Assembly: GCA_023423795.1 (NCBI GenBank)
Contig: JAFAEX010000244.1
Location: forward strand, 1 to 52,648
Length of the DNA stretch: 52,648 bases
Direction of reading: 5' to 3'
DNA from: Chloroflexota bacterium
GTDB lineage: Bacteria > Chloroflexota > Chloroflexia > Thermomicrobiales > UBA6265
Below, piece after piece: positions 41,618-49,054 of this stretch; position 1 is the first letter of the stretch, and every line of letters starts with the position of its first letter. The notes beneath the pieces were generated by a model. The model was not told the DNA's origin. It did not search any database and saw only the letters and a program-made list of their open reading frames with translations. The position numbers and the translations under genes are program-made.

Positions 41618-43177
41618 ATGAGTTCCGACGCGCTGCCCGACGCCGGGCGCCCCGCGCCGCTGCTGGAGATGCGCGGCATTTCGAAGAGCTTCCCGGGCGT
41701 CCGCGCCCTCGACGACGTGTCGCTCTCGGTCTTTCCCGGCGAGTGCCTCGCACTTGTGGGAGAGAACGGGGCCGGCAAGAGCACCCTGATGAAGATCCTC
41801 TCCGGGGTGTACGCGCCGGACGAGGGGGAGATCCTGCTGGGCGGAGAAGCCGTGACGCTCCATTCGCCGCGGCAGGCGCAGGACCTCGGCATCTCCATCA
41901 TCTACCAGGAATTCAACCTGATGCCGAACCTGACGGTGGCGGAGAACGTATTCGTCGGGCGGGAACCGAGTTCCGGCGGGTTCGTGCGCCAGGCCGAGAT
42001 GAGCCGGCAAACCCGCGACCTGCTCGACCAGCTCGGGGTGAGCCTGAGCCCGGATGCGGTGGTGCGCGACCTGTCCGTGGCCGAGCAGCAGATGGTGGAG
42101 ATCGCCAAGGCGCTCTCCTTCAGCGCCCGCATCGTCATCATGGACGAGCCGACCTCGGCGCTGACCGACACCGAGGTGGCGGCGCTGCTGGAGATCATCC
42201 GCGGCCTGAAGGCGCGCGGGCTAGGGGTCGTCTTCATCTCCCACCGGCTCGACGAGGTCGCCGCCATCGCCGACCGGGTGACGGTGCTGCGCGACGGCCA
42301 GAACGCCGGCGACCTGCCGATCGCGGAGGCGCCCGCGGAGACGATCGTCCGCATGATGGTCGGCCGCGAGATGGGCGACCTGTTCCAGAAGGACGCGCCG
42401 GCGTTCGCGCCGGATGCGCCCTACATGCTGGAGGTTCGCGGGCTGGGCCGGGTCGGCAACCGGTTCGATCCGTCCAACATCGTGCTGGAGGACGTCGGTT
42501 TTGGCGTCCGCGCCGGTGAGATCCTCGGCATCGCCGGGCTGGTCGGCTCCGGCCGCACCGAGGTGGTGCGGGCGATTTTCGGGGCGGACCCGTTCGACAA
42601 GGGCGAGATCCTGTTCGAGGGCAAACCGGTCACGATCCACTCGCCGCAGGACGCCATCGCGCTCGGCATCGGGCTGGCCCCGGAGGACCGCAAGGCGCAG
42701 GCGCTGGTGCTCGGGCTGGCGGTGCGGGAGAACATCTCGCTGGCCTCGCTGGGCAGCCTGGTGCGCTTCGGGTTCGTGCGGCTAGGCGCGGAACGGGCGC
42801 GCGCGGCGGAGTTCGTCAAGGCGCTCCGCATCCGCACGCCGGGGCTGGAGCAGAAAGTCGTCAACCTTTCCGGCGGCAACCAGCAAAAGGTGGTCATCGC
42901 CAAGTGGCTGGCGCTGCGGCCGAAGGTGCTGATCGTGGACGAACCCACCCGCGGCATCGACATCGGAGCCAAGGCCGAGGTCCACAGCCTGATGAACGAA
43001 CTGGCCCACCAGGGGGTCGCGGTCATCATGATTTCCTCCGAGCTGCCGGAGGTGCTGGGGATGAGCGACCGGGTGCTGGTGATGCGGCAAGGCCGGGTCG
43101 CCGGCGAACTGTCGCGGGCCGACGCAACCCAGGAAAGGATCATGGCGCTGGCCACGGGGCTGGCGCGGGCGGCATAG
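41618..43177 (+). CDS. CUT2 sugar ABC importer, tandem ATP-binding protein (RbsA-like)
   Basis: ATG 41618 gives 519 residues, the usual RbsA/MglA length. Two ABC domains: the first has VGENGAGKSTLMKILSG (Walker A) and RIVIMDEPTSALTD (Walker B); the second has AGLVGSGRTEVVRAIFG, the degenerate Walker A typical of CUT2, then LSGGNQQKVVIAKWLALRPK and VLIVDEPTRGIDIGAKAEV. It powers import of a pentose, galactose or nucleoside-like solute through the permease encoded downstream. Repeat copy C follows its stop. The order ATPase, permease, binding protein is common in CUT2 operons. Confidence 0.9.
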   Translation: MSSDALPDAGRPAPLLEMRGISKSFPGVRALDDVSLSVFPGECLALVGENGAGKSTLMKILSGVYAPDEGEILLGGEAVTLHSPRQAQDLGISIIYQEFNLMPNLTVAENVFVGREPSSGGFVRQAEMSRQTRDLLDQLGVSLSPDAVVRDLSVAEQQMVEIAKALSFSARIVIMDEPTSALTDTEVAALLEIIRGLKARGLGVVFISHRLDEVAAIADRVTVLRDGQNAGDLPIAEAPAETIVRMMVGREMGDLFQKDAPAFAPDAPYMLEVRGLGRVGNRFDPSNIVLEDVGFGVRAGEILGIAGLVGSGRTEVVRAIFGADPFDKGEILFEGKPVTIHSPQDAIALGIGLAPEDRKAQALVLGLAVRENISLASLGSLVRFGFVRLGAERARAAEFVKALRIRTPGLEQKVVNLSGGNQQKVVIAKWLALRPKVLIVDEPTRGIDIGAKAEVHSLMNELAHQGVAVIMISSELPEVLGMSDRVLVMRQGRVAGELSRADATQERIMALATGLARAA

Positions 43178-43182
43178 AACGA

Positions 43183-43338
43183 AGTGCCGAGTGCACAGTG
43201 CCGAGTGCCGAGAGGGCGGATCGGCAAGTCGGCGAGCACGCGGGTTGCACGCGCCGACGCGGCCTACCATTTCTCGGCACTCGGCACTCGGCACTCGGCA
43301 CTCGGCACTCGGCACTCGGCACTCGGCACTCGGCACTA
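43183..43338. repeat. Heptad palindromic element, copy C
   Basis: The left arm AGTGCCGAGTGCACAGTGCC begins five bases after the ATPase stop TAG. The core (about 43214-43270) carries GCGGATCGGCAAGTCGGCGA and CGGCCTACCATT. The right arm is nine perfect CTCGGCA heptamers (43273-43335). CGGAGGG, the ribosome site of the permease gene, starts at 43341. The element thus fills nearly the whole intergenic space inside an operon. Confidence 0.88.
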
Positions 43339-43351
43339 TTCGGAGGGATGA

Positions 43352-44368
43352 ATGGCGGCAAGCGCGGCGACGGTGGGCGGTGAGCAGCGGAGGGTCGATT
43401 TCGTCGATCTCTTCAGCCGGTTCGCGCCCCTGATCTTTCTCCTGCTGCTCGTGCTGGTGATGTCGTTCCTCGAACCGGGGTTCCGCACGCCGCGCAACCT
43501 GTTCAACGTGATGCGGCAGGTCTCCATCGTCGGCATCCTTGCGGTCGGCGTGACGTTCGTCATCCTCACCGCCGGGATCGACCTGTCGGTCGGTTCGATG
43601 CTGGCCTTCGCCGGCATCGTCTGCGCCTCGGTGGCGAAAGGCACCCGCGAGTTGTTGGCGGGTGGCGTGACCGATCCGGGCGGGATACGGGTGCTGTACG
43701 CCGTGCTCGCGGCGCTGGCGGTCGGGTTCCTGATCGGCGCGTTCCAGGGCGCGCTGGTGGCGCGAATCGGCATCCCGGCGTTCATCGTCACCCTCGGGGG
43801 ATTGACGGCCTGGCGAGGGGCGACGCTCCTGTGGTCGGGCGGGCAGCCGATCAGCTCGTTCTCGCCGGACTTCACCTTTTGGGGTCAAGGGTTCATCGGG
43901 CCGGTCCCCGTGCCGGTGGTCATCTTCCTCCTGCTGGTGCTGGTGGCGCACATCGTCCTGAAGTTCACCCAGTACGGGCGCTGGATCTACGCCGTCGGCG
44001 GCAACCCGGAAGCGGCCCGGCTCTCCGGCCTCAACGTCGTCATGCTGACGACCAGCGTCTACGTGATCTCCGGGCTGTGCGCCGGGCTGGGCGGCTTCCT
44101 GCAGACCTCGCGGCTGTCGTCGGCGGAACAGACCGCCGGGCAGGGGTACGAGCTCGACGCGATCGCGGCGGTGGTCATCGGCGGCACCAGCCTGTTCGGC
44201 GGGCAGGGCGGCGTCATCGGCACGCTCATCGGCGCGCTGCTGGTCGGGGTGATCAAGAACGCGCTGGTTATCCGCAACGTCAACCCGTACATCCAGCCGA
44301 TCGTCATCGGCGCGATCATCGTGCTGTCGGTCCTGTTCGACCAACTCGCCAAGAAGCGGCGGCGCTGA
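43352..44368 (+). CDS. CUT2 sugar ABC importer permease (RbsC-like)
   Basis: ATG 43352 with CGGAGGG upstream; 338 residues. About nine helices. Family markers: FGVG-like VSIVGILAVGVTFVILTAGI then DLSVGSMLAFAGIVCA, RIGIPAFIVTLGGLTAWRGA, WIYAVGGNPEAARLSGLN and AAVVIGGTSLFGGQGGVIGT. It forms the homodimeric channel served by the upstream ATPase and the downstream binding protein. Between the ATPase and permease genes lies repeat copy C. Confidence 0.92.
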   Translation: MAASAATVGGEQRRVDFVDLFSRFAPLIFLLLLVLVMSFLEPGFRTPRNLFNVMRQVSIVGILAVGVTFVILTAGIDLSVGSMLAFAGIVCASVAKGTRELLAGGVTDPGGIRVLYAVLAALAVGFLIGAFQGALVARIGIPAFIVTLGGLTAWRGATLLWSGGQPISSFSPDFTFWGQGFIGPVPVPVVIFLLLVLVAHIVLKFTQYGRWIYAVGGNPEAARLSGLNVVMLTTSVYVISGLCAGLGGFLQTSRLSSAEQTAGQGYELDAIAAVVIGGTSLFGGQGGVIGTLIGALLVGVIKNALVIRNVNPYIQPIVIGAIIVLSVLFDQLAKKRRR

Positions 44369-44505
44369 CGCCGCACCCCCTTTCGCCCGGCCGCGCGGCG
44401 TGCGACGATGCCGGGCGGGCACGCGCCGCCACGCGCGGCGCGGTATTGTCGGCACGAGGTCCGGGGCCGGGTGGCCCCAGCGACGGTGCATCTACGGAGG
44501 AGACG

Positions 44506-45537
44506 ATGATGTCGGAGAACGTCGTGAACGCATCCCTTTCCCGGCGGCGGCTGGTGCAGGTCGCCGCGGCGGCCGGCGTGTTCGCCGCGCTGCCGGCCTC
44601 GGCCCGCATCGCCGGGGCGCAGGAGCCGGTCAAGATCGCCTTCTCGGTGCCCGGGCTGAACTTCCCGTTCTTCGTCCACATGATGAACCTCGCCCAGCAG
44701 CACTGCGACGCGCTGGGCGTCGAGATGGTGCAGCTCGACGGGCAGGAGCAGGGCGCGCCCTCTTCCACCAAGCAGTCGGCCGACCTCGAGGCGGCGCTCG
44801 CCCAGGGCGTGCAGGGCATCGTCATCTCGCCGAACGACGGCGCGGCGCTCGCCCCGGCGATCCAGGCCGCGATCGACGCCGGGGTGCCGGTGGTGACGGT
44901 TGACCGCAACGTGTCGGGCGACGTGCCGACGCTGGCCCACGTCGGAGCCGACAACGTCCGCGGCGGCGAGATCCAGGGCGAGTACGTGCTGGAGATCCTG
45001 CCCGAGGGCGGCGACATCTACGAGCTGCAGGGCCAGCCGGGCGCCACCCCGGCGATCGACCGCCACGCCGGCCTCGATGCGGCGCTGGCCGGCCAGGACG
45101 CGGTCAACGTCGTCGTCAGCCAGACGGCCGAGTTCGCCCGCGACACCGCGGTGCAGGTCTTCGAGTCGGCGCTGGCCGGCAACCCCGAGCCGCAGGCGGT
45201 GGTGTGCGCCAACGACGACATGGCGTTCGGCGTCATGCAGGTCGCCCAGGCGCAGGGGTTGGCGGAGCTGCCGATCATCGGGTTCGACGCGCTGCCGGAG
45301 GCGCTGGTCGCCATCAACAACGGCGGGATGGCGGCGACCATCGAGCAGTTCCCCGGCCGCCAGGCGACGACCGCCATCGACATCCTGCTGGCGTTCCTCG
45401 CCGACGGCACGGAGCCGGCCGAGCACGACACCTTCCTGGAGCCGGCGCTGATCACCAAGGACAACCTCGCGCTCTCCGAGCGTGGCGTCGAGGCCGGCGT
45501 CGTCGAGGAAGGCGCGGCGGCCACCCCGGAGGCGTAG
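44506..45537 (+). CDS. CUT2 sugar ABC importer substrate-binding protein (RbsB-like)
   Basis: ATG 44506 with GGAGGAG upstream is chosen over the long upstream frame; 343 residues. Residues 12-35 (SRRRLVQVAAAAGVFAALPA) resemble a Tat signal. The mature part matches the periplasmic-binding-protein type 1 ribose/galactose family: KIAFSVPGLNFPFFVHMMNL, GVQGIVISPNDGAALAPAIQ, IDAGVPVVTVDRNVSG, VCANDDMAFGVMQVAQAQGL and IIGFDALPEALVAI. It delivers the sugar to the permease. The ligand is probably a pentose or a related sugar but cannot be fixed. A good terminator hairpin follows. Confidence 0.9.
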   Translation: MMSENVVNASLSRRRLVQVAAAAGVFAALPASARIAGAQEPVKIAFSVPGLNFPFFVHMMNLAQQHCDALGVEMVQLDGQEQGAPSSTKQSADLEAALAQGVQGIVISPNDGAALAPAIQAAIDAGVPVVTVDRNVSGDVPTLAHVGADNVRGGEIQGEYVLEILPEGGDIYELQGQPGATPAIDRHAGLDAALAGQDAVNVVVSQTAEFARDTAVQVFESALAGNPEPQAVVCANDDMAFGVMQVAQAQGLAELPIIGFDALPEALVAINNGGMAATIEQFPGRQATTAIDILLAFLADGTEPAEHDTFLEPALITKDNLALSERGVEAGVVEEGAAATPEA

Positions 45538-45565
45538 TCCCCGGAACGGGATACGACGCACCAGG

Positions 45566-45596
45566 ACGAGGGGCGGCCATCCGGCCGCCCTTCGTT
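45566..45596 (+). terminator. Terminator after the CUT2 importer operon
   Basis: ACGAGGGGCGGCC (45566-45578) and GGCCGCCCTTCGT (45583-45595) form a 13-bp stem with one G-T pair and a four-base loop, 29 bases after the binding-protein stop. TTCGTTGCGTT follows as a weak T-rich tail. It may also serve the convergent PIN gene. Confidence 0.6.
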
Positions 45597-45599
45597 GCG

Positions 45600-46045
45600 T
45601 TATCCGGGAGAGTCTGCGGTCAGTTCGTCGAGGAGTACGCGTGGTTTCAGGATGCGCAGGTGCTCGACCGAACCGTCGAGCGCGAGCAGATCGTCGTCAT
45701 CGGTGACGAGGACGTCGGCGCGGAAGCGGATCGCCTGTTCGAGGAGCTCGTCGTCCTTGCGGTCGCGGCAGCGCCGGGGAGCATCGTAGGCAAGCATTGG
45801 GAGGAGTTCAGCAGTTACCAACAGGGCATCGAAAAAGCGGTCGGCTACAGTTGCAGGAATGTGACGAGCAAGCCACGGTTTGGTTTCGAGTAGCCCGCGT
45901 ACCTCCAGTTTCATTTCATCTGCCACCAGGAGCGTGGCGATGACGTGGGTAATGACATCGAAGAGCGTCCGAAAGACGCATTTTCCGTCCGCTTTGGCGG
46001 CAACCTGGCGCTGGTCAAGACGCTCGCATCGACCAGCACCCTCAC
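45600..46045 (-). pseudogene. PIN-domain toxin, frameshifted
   Basis: A minus-strand frame from GTG 46045 reads VRVLVDASVLTSARLPPKR, the first β-strand and metal-binding Asp of a PIN ribonuclease. It loses sense after about residue 24. From about 46000 a different frame continues (RTLFDVITHVIATLLVADEM, then KLEVRGLL) and holds the remaining acidic residues in RDRKDDELLEQAIRFRADVL then VTDDDDLLALDG, ending at 45600. Joined across a one-base slip near GGAAAATGCG, it makes a complete ~147-residue PIN protein of the COG1569 type. PIN toxins cleave RNA and are inhibited by a co-encoded antitoxin. Either the gene is broken or the read has an error. Confidence 0.7.
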
Positions 46046-46270
46046 ACACGGGATACCTTCGCCGCCTCCCGATCCAAGTAATCGACTCGGCGGCGAATTG
46101 CGCCGTCTACGGCTTCACGGGGTTCGCGCTCGAGCCGCTCCTGATCCCCTGGCGACAGCTTTGCCACCCTCCGCAACCAGGGCATCGAGCGCCGCCATGA
46201 GTTCGTCGGCCTGCTGTTTCCGCGTCGCATCGTCAAGTGGAATCTGGGACGCCAATCGCTGCTGAGCCAT
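46042..46270 (-). pseudogene. Probable antitoxin partner of the PIN gene, frameshifted
   Basis: ATG 46270 starts MAQQRLASQIPLDDATRKQQ ADELMAALDALVAEGG, a small acidic helical protein. Its frame then meets a stop. Around 46160-46168 a one-base slip moves to the frame that reads KLSPGDQERLEREPREAVDG and then AIRRRVDYLDREAAKVSRV, with TGA at 46044-46042. The joined product is about 75 residues. The TGA overlaps the GTG start of the PIN gene (GTGA), the usual coupling of antitoxin and toxin. I do not recognise the DNA-binding family. Because both genes of the pair are frameshifted, decay or assembly error is likely. Confidence 0.5.
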
Positions 46271-46424
46271 GATGCCGTCCTTTCTCGCCTCGTTGGCTCC
46301 TGTCGAGTTGAGACGATTCTCCCATTCAACCGTGGATCGTCACGGTCGAATCGCCTGCGCCCGGACTCCAGCTGGAATACACTCGTGGCATCATCGGCCG
46401 GTCGGGGATGCGGGGGCTTTCGGG

Positions 46425-47843
46425 GTGGCAGCGGCACAAACGAACGCGGGGGCGGCCGACGCGGCCGGCGGGCTGACGCCCGAGCAATTGGCGCGGGGAT
46501 TCCGTCTGCTCGGCATCACCACCTTCCTCGCCCTGATCATGATCAACATCCCGCAGACGATCTCGCCCAACTTCTTCCGGGACGAGATCGGGATGGACGG
46601 GGCGCTCAACGGCTACCTCATCGCCATCCGCGAATTGCCGGGGTTCCTGCTGATCTTCGTGGCCGCGCTCCTGCTGCGGCAGGGGCTGGCGAAGGCGACG
46701 GCGATCTCGCTGGCGGTCGCCGGGGTCGGGTACGTGCTGTTCGCGCCGGCCAACACCTTCGCCGCGCTGATCATCCCGACGCTGATCGCCTCCATCGGCT
46801 ACCACTCGTGGCTGCAATTGCAGGACGCGCTCGGGCTCTCGCTGGCGAAGCATGGTGAGGAGGGCGGCGTCCTCGGCAAGTTCCGCTCGATCGGGTTCGC
46901 CGGTACCCTTACCGCGCTGGTGCTGACCTTCGCGATCCTGTTCGTCGTCGAGCGGGTCTCGGGCGACCTGCGGGCGGCGCAGGGGCCGTGGCTGCGCGGG
47001 ATGTACGTGGCGACCGGCATCTGCGCGATCGCCGCCGCCGTCGTCATCTCCCGCTTCCCGGTTTCTCCGAACGACCGCGCGCTGGCGAAGGCCGCGCCGC
47101 GCATCACCTGGCGCAAGGAGTACGGCCTTTACTACTGGCTGACCTTCCTCGACGGCTCGCGGATGCAGATCTACTTCGCGTTCGCGCCGTTCGTGCTGGT
47201 GGAGCAGTTCAACGTCGATGCCCTCCACCTGACCGGGTTGCTGATCGTCTCGGCGATCATCAACTGGCGGACCGGCGGGTTCGTTGGCCGGATGGTCGAT
47301 CGCTACGGCGAAAAGCGGGTGCTCACCGCCGGCTACATCGGGCATCTCGCCGTTTTCCTCGGGTTCGCCCTTTCGCAGAACCTCTGGCTGCTCTACGTCA
47401 CCTACCTCGGCTACAACTTCCTGTTCCTGTTTTCGATCGGCACCACGACGTATCTGCGCAAGATTTGCCGCCCGGCCGACCTCGCGCCGAGTCTGGCGAT
47501 GGGAATCTCGCTCTCGCACCTGACCGCCATCGTGGTGCCCATCGCCGGCGCGGCGCTGTGGGAGCGGTTCGGCTACCAGTTTCCGTTCCTCGCCGGCACC
47601 GTCTTCATCTTTTTCTCGCTTTGGCTGACGCAGAAGATCGATGTTGCGAAGCAGCGCATCCAGGGCGCGCCGGGCACCGAGGCGATGCGCCACGAGGCCG
47701 AGCGCGAGATCGCATCCGACGCGCCGTTGCTGCCGCAGGAGGAAGACGGCGCGGTGGTCGGCCCGCTGGTGCTGGAAGGCCTCGCCGACGAAGACGCCAC
47801 GAGGCGCCGTCGCGCCACCGGCGCATCGGGGGGCGGTGAATGA
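46425..47843 (+). CDS. MFS transporter, translationally coupled to a nucleoside enzyme
   Basis: GTG 46425 (VAAAQTNAGAADAAGG) gives 472 residues; longer in-frame starts run into the divergent antitoxin promoter region. Twelve helices are predicted (LLGITTFLALIMINIPQTIS, LPGFLLIFVAALLLRQGLAK, YYWLTFLDGSRMQIYFAFAP). The motif-A-like loop is FVGRMVDRYGEKRVL. The last 60 residues are a charged cytosolic tail (EAEREIASDAPLLPQEEDGA). Family-level substrate is unknown. Its stop overlaps the ATG of the deoxyribosyltransferase-like gene by four bases (ATGA), so the pair may move and then process the same compound, such as a nucleoside. Confidence 0.83.
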   Translation: MAAAQTNAGAADAAGGLTPEQLARGFRLLGITTFLALIMINIPQTISPNFFRDEIGMDGALNGYLIAIRELPGFLLIFVAALLLRQGLAKATAISLAVAGVGYVLFAPANTFAALIIPTLIASIGYHSWLQLQDALGLSLAKHGEEGGVLGKFRSIGFAGTLTALVLTFAILFVVERVSGDLRAAQGPWLRGMYVATGICAIAAAVVISRFPVSPNDRALAKAAPRITWRKEYGLYYWLTFLDGSRMQIYFAFAPFVLVEQFNVDALHLTGLLIVSAIINWRTGGFVGRMVDRYGEKRVLTAGYIGHLAVFLGFALSQNLWLLYVTYLGYNFLFLFSIGTTTYLRKICRPADLAPSLAMGISLSHLTAIVVPIAGAALWERFGYQFPFLAGTVFIFFSLWLTQKIDVAKQRIQGAPGTEAMRHEAEREIASDAPLLPQEEDGAVVGPLVLEGLADEDATRRRRATGASGGGE

Positions 47844-48328
47844 AGGTCTACATGGCCGGGCCGATGTTCACCGCCGCCGACGCCGCGCACAACCTCGCGC
47901 TCGCTGCCCGGCTGCGCGGTCACGGGTTTGAGGTCTTCTGCCCGAACGAGAGCGAACCCGGCGCGAACAAGGAGCGCGACGACGTTTCCCCGCGCGAGAT
48001 CTACGAGGTGGACATCGCCGCCCTCGAATCGTGCAACGTCGTGCTGATGCAGGTGTCCGAGGATTCCGGCACGAACTGGGAGGCGGGCTACATGGACTGC
48101 CTCAGCACGCGCGTCGATCCGGCGCGCTGGTGGGGCGTCGTCGGCATGGCGACCGACATGCGGTTGCGCACGCCGCCGCACCCGGAGCGCACCGGTCCCG
48201 ACAACCAGGCGCTGCACGTCAACGCGCTGGTCGTCGGCGGTTTGCAGGCGTCGCTGGGGATCTTTCTCGACGAAGCGGGCGCGGTTGGCCGCCTGCTGGA
48301 CGTGCGTCGCGAACGCGAGGGCCGCTGA
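47840..48328 (+). CDS. Nucleoside 2-deoxyribosyltransferase-like protein
   Basis: The protein has 162 residues. MKVYMAGPMFTAADAAHNLA at the start binds the nucleotide-like ring, and EIYEVDIAALESCNVVLMQV carries the conserved Asp. SEDSGTNWEAGYMDCL has the glutamate that acts as nucleophile in this family (GTxxExGY). Such enzymes swap the base of 2'-deoxynucleosides or hydrolyse the N-glycosidic bond, often in salvage. It is coupled to the MFS gene upstream and is followed by a GNAT gene after 16 bases, probably one transcript. The length and motifs fit PF05014; the exact substrate is not known. Confidence 0.8.
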   Translation: MKVYMAGPMFTAADAAHNLALAARLRGHGFEVFCPNESEPGANKERDDVSPREIYEVDIAALESCNVVLMQVSEDSGTNWEAGYMDCLSTRVDPARWWGVVGMATDMRLRTPPHPERTGPDNQALHVNALVVGGLQASLGIFLDEAGAVGRLLDVRREREGR

Positions 48329-48344
48329 CGCCGGGAGGCGAGCG

Positions 48345-48941
48345 ATGGGCGAGGGGAGCGAGCCGATCCTCAACGTGCGCGGCGACCTCGTGGCGCTCGG
48401 GCCGCTGCGGCGCGACCTGATCCCGACCTACGCCCGCTGGGTCAACGACCTCGGCACCCTGCGGACCATCGGCGTGCTGCCGGCGCCGCTGACGATCGAG
48501 GGCGAGGAGGCGTGGTACGACGCGGCGATCTCGGGGGAGGCCCGTGTCTTCACGATCTACGAGCGCGCCGCACCAGAGCCCATCGGCACGTGCGAACTGC
48601 GGGACATCGACCACCGGAACCGCACGGCGACCATCGGGATGCTGATCGGCGAACCGGCCGCGCGCGGCAAGGGCTACGGCACGGAGGCCACCCGGCTGCT
48701 GCTCGACGTCGGATTCACCGTCCTCGGGCTGCATTCGATCTGGCTGACGGTCTACGCGTTCAACCTCGCCGGCCAGCGCTGCTACGCGAAGGCCGGGTTC
48801 CGCGAGGTCGGCCGCCGCCGGGAGTGCCGCTTGCTCGGTGGCGTCCTCCACGACGAGATCGTGATGGACATCCTCGCCACCGAGTTCGAGAGCCCCGTCC
48901 TCGCGAAGGTCTTCCGGCCGCATACGCCGCGGGAGACGTAG
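48345..48941 (+). CDS. GNAT N-acetyltransferase (RimJ/RimL type)
   Basis: ATG 48345 with GGGAGG upstream; 198 residues. PLRRDLIPTYARWVNDLGTL begins the fold. The acetyl-CoA pocket motif is IGEPAARGKGYGTEATRLLL, followed by LHSIWLTVYAFNLAGQRCYA and KAGFREVGRRRECRLLGG. It transfers an acetyl group to a protein N-terminus, an amine or an antibiotic-like substrate. Its stop TAG overlaps the first base of repeat copy D. It is the last gene of the plus-strand run and converges on the SWIM protein gene. Confidence 0.85.
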   Translation: MGEGSEPILNVRGDLVALGPLRRDLIPTYARWVNDLGTLRTIGVLPAPLTIEGEEAWYDAAISGEARVFTIYERAAPEPIGTCELRDIDHRNRTATIGMLIGEPAARGKGYGTEATRLLLDVGFTVLGLHSIWLTVYAFNLAGQRCYAKAGFREVGRRRECRLLGGVLHDEIVMDILATEFESPVLAKVFRPHTPRET

Positions 48942-49046
48942 TGCCGAGTGCCGCGCGGACGGGTCGGTAAGTCGGCGGGTCGGCAGGCTCGGAACGTACG
49001 CGCCGCCGAGGCCGTCTACCATTATCGACCCTCGGCCCTCGGCATG
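48941..49046. repeat. Heptad palindromic element, copy D
   Basis: AGTGCCGAGTGCCGCG begins on the last base of the GNAT stop codon. The core GACGGGTCGGTAAGTCGGCG then GGTCGGCAGG and CGCGCCGCCGAGGCCGTCTA then CCATTATC follow. A degenerate right arm CCCTCGGCCCTCGGCA ends about 10 bases before the stop of the convergent SWIM gene (TAG at 49057-49055). It separates two converging genes and could end both transcripts. Confidence 0.8.
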
Positions 49047-49054
49047 TCGGATCG

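Noticed and set aside
46269..46424. N-terminal extension of the MFS gene from ATG 46269
   Set aside because: The extra residues have no MFS character and overlap the promoter and start region of the divergent antitoxin; GTG 46425 is more plausible.
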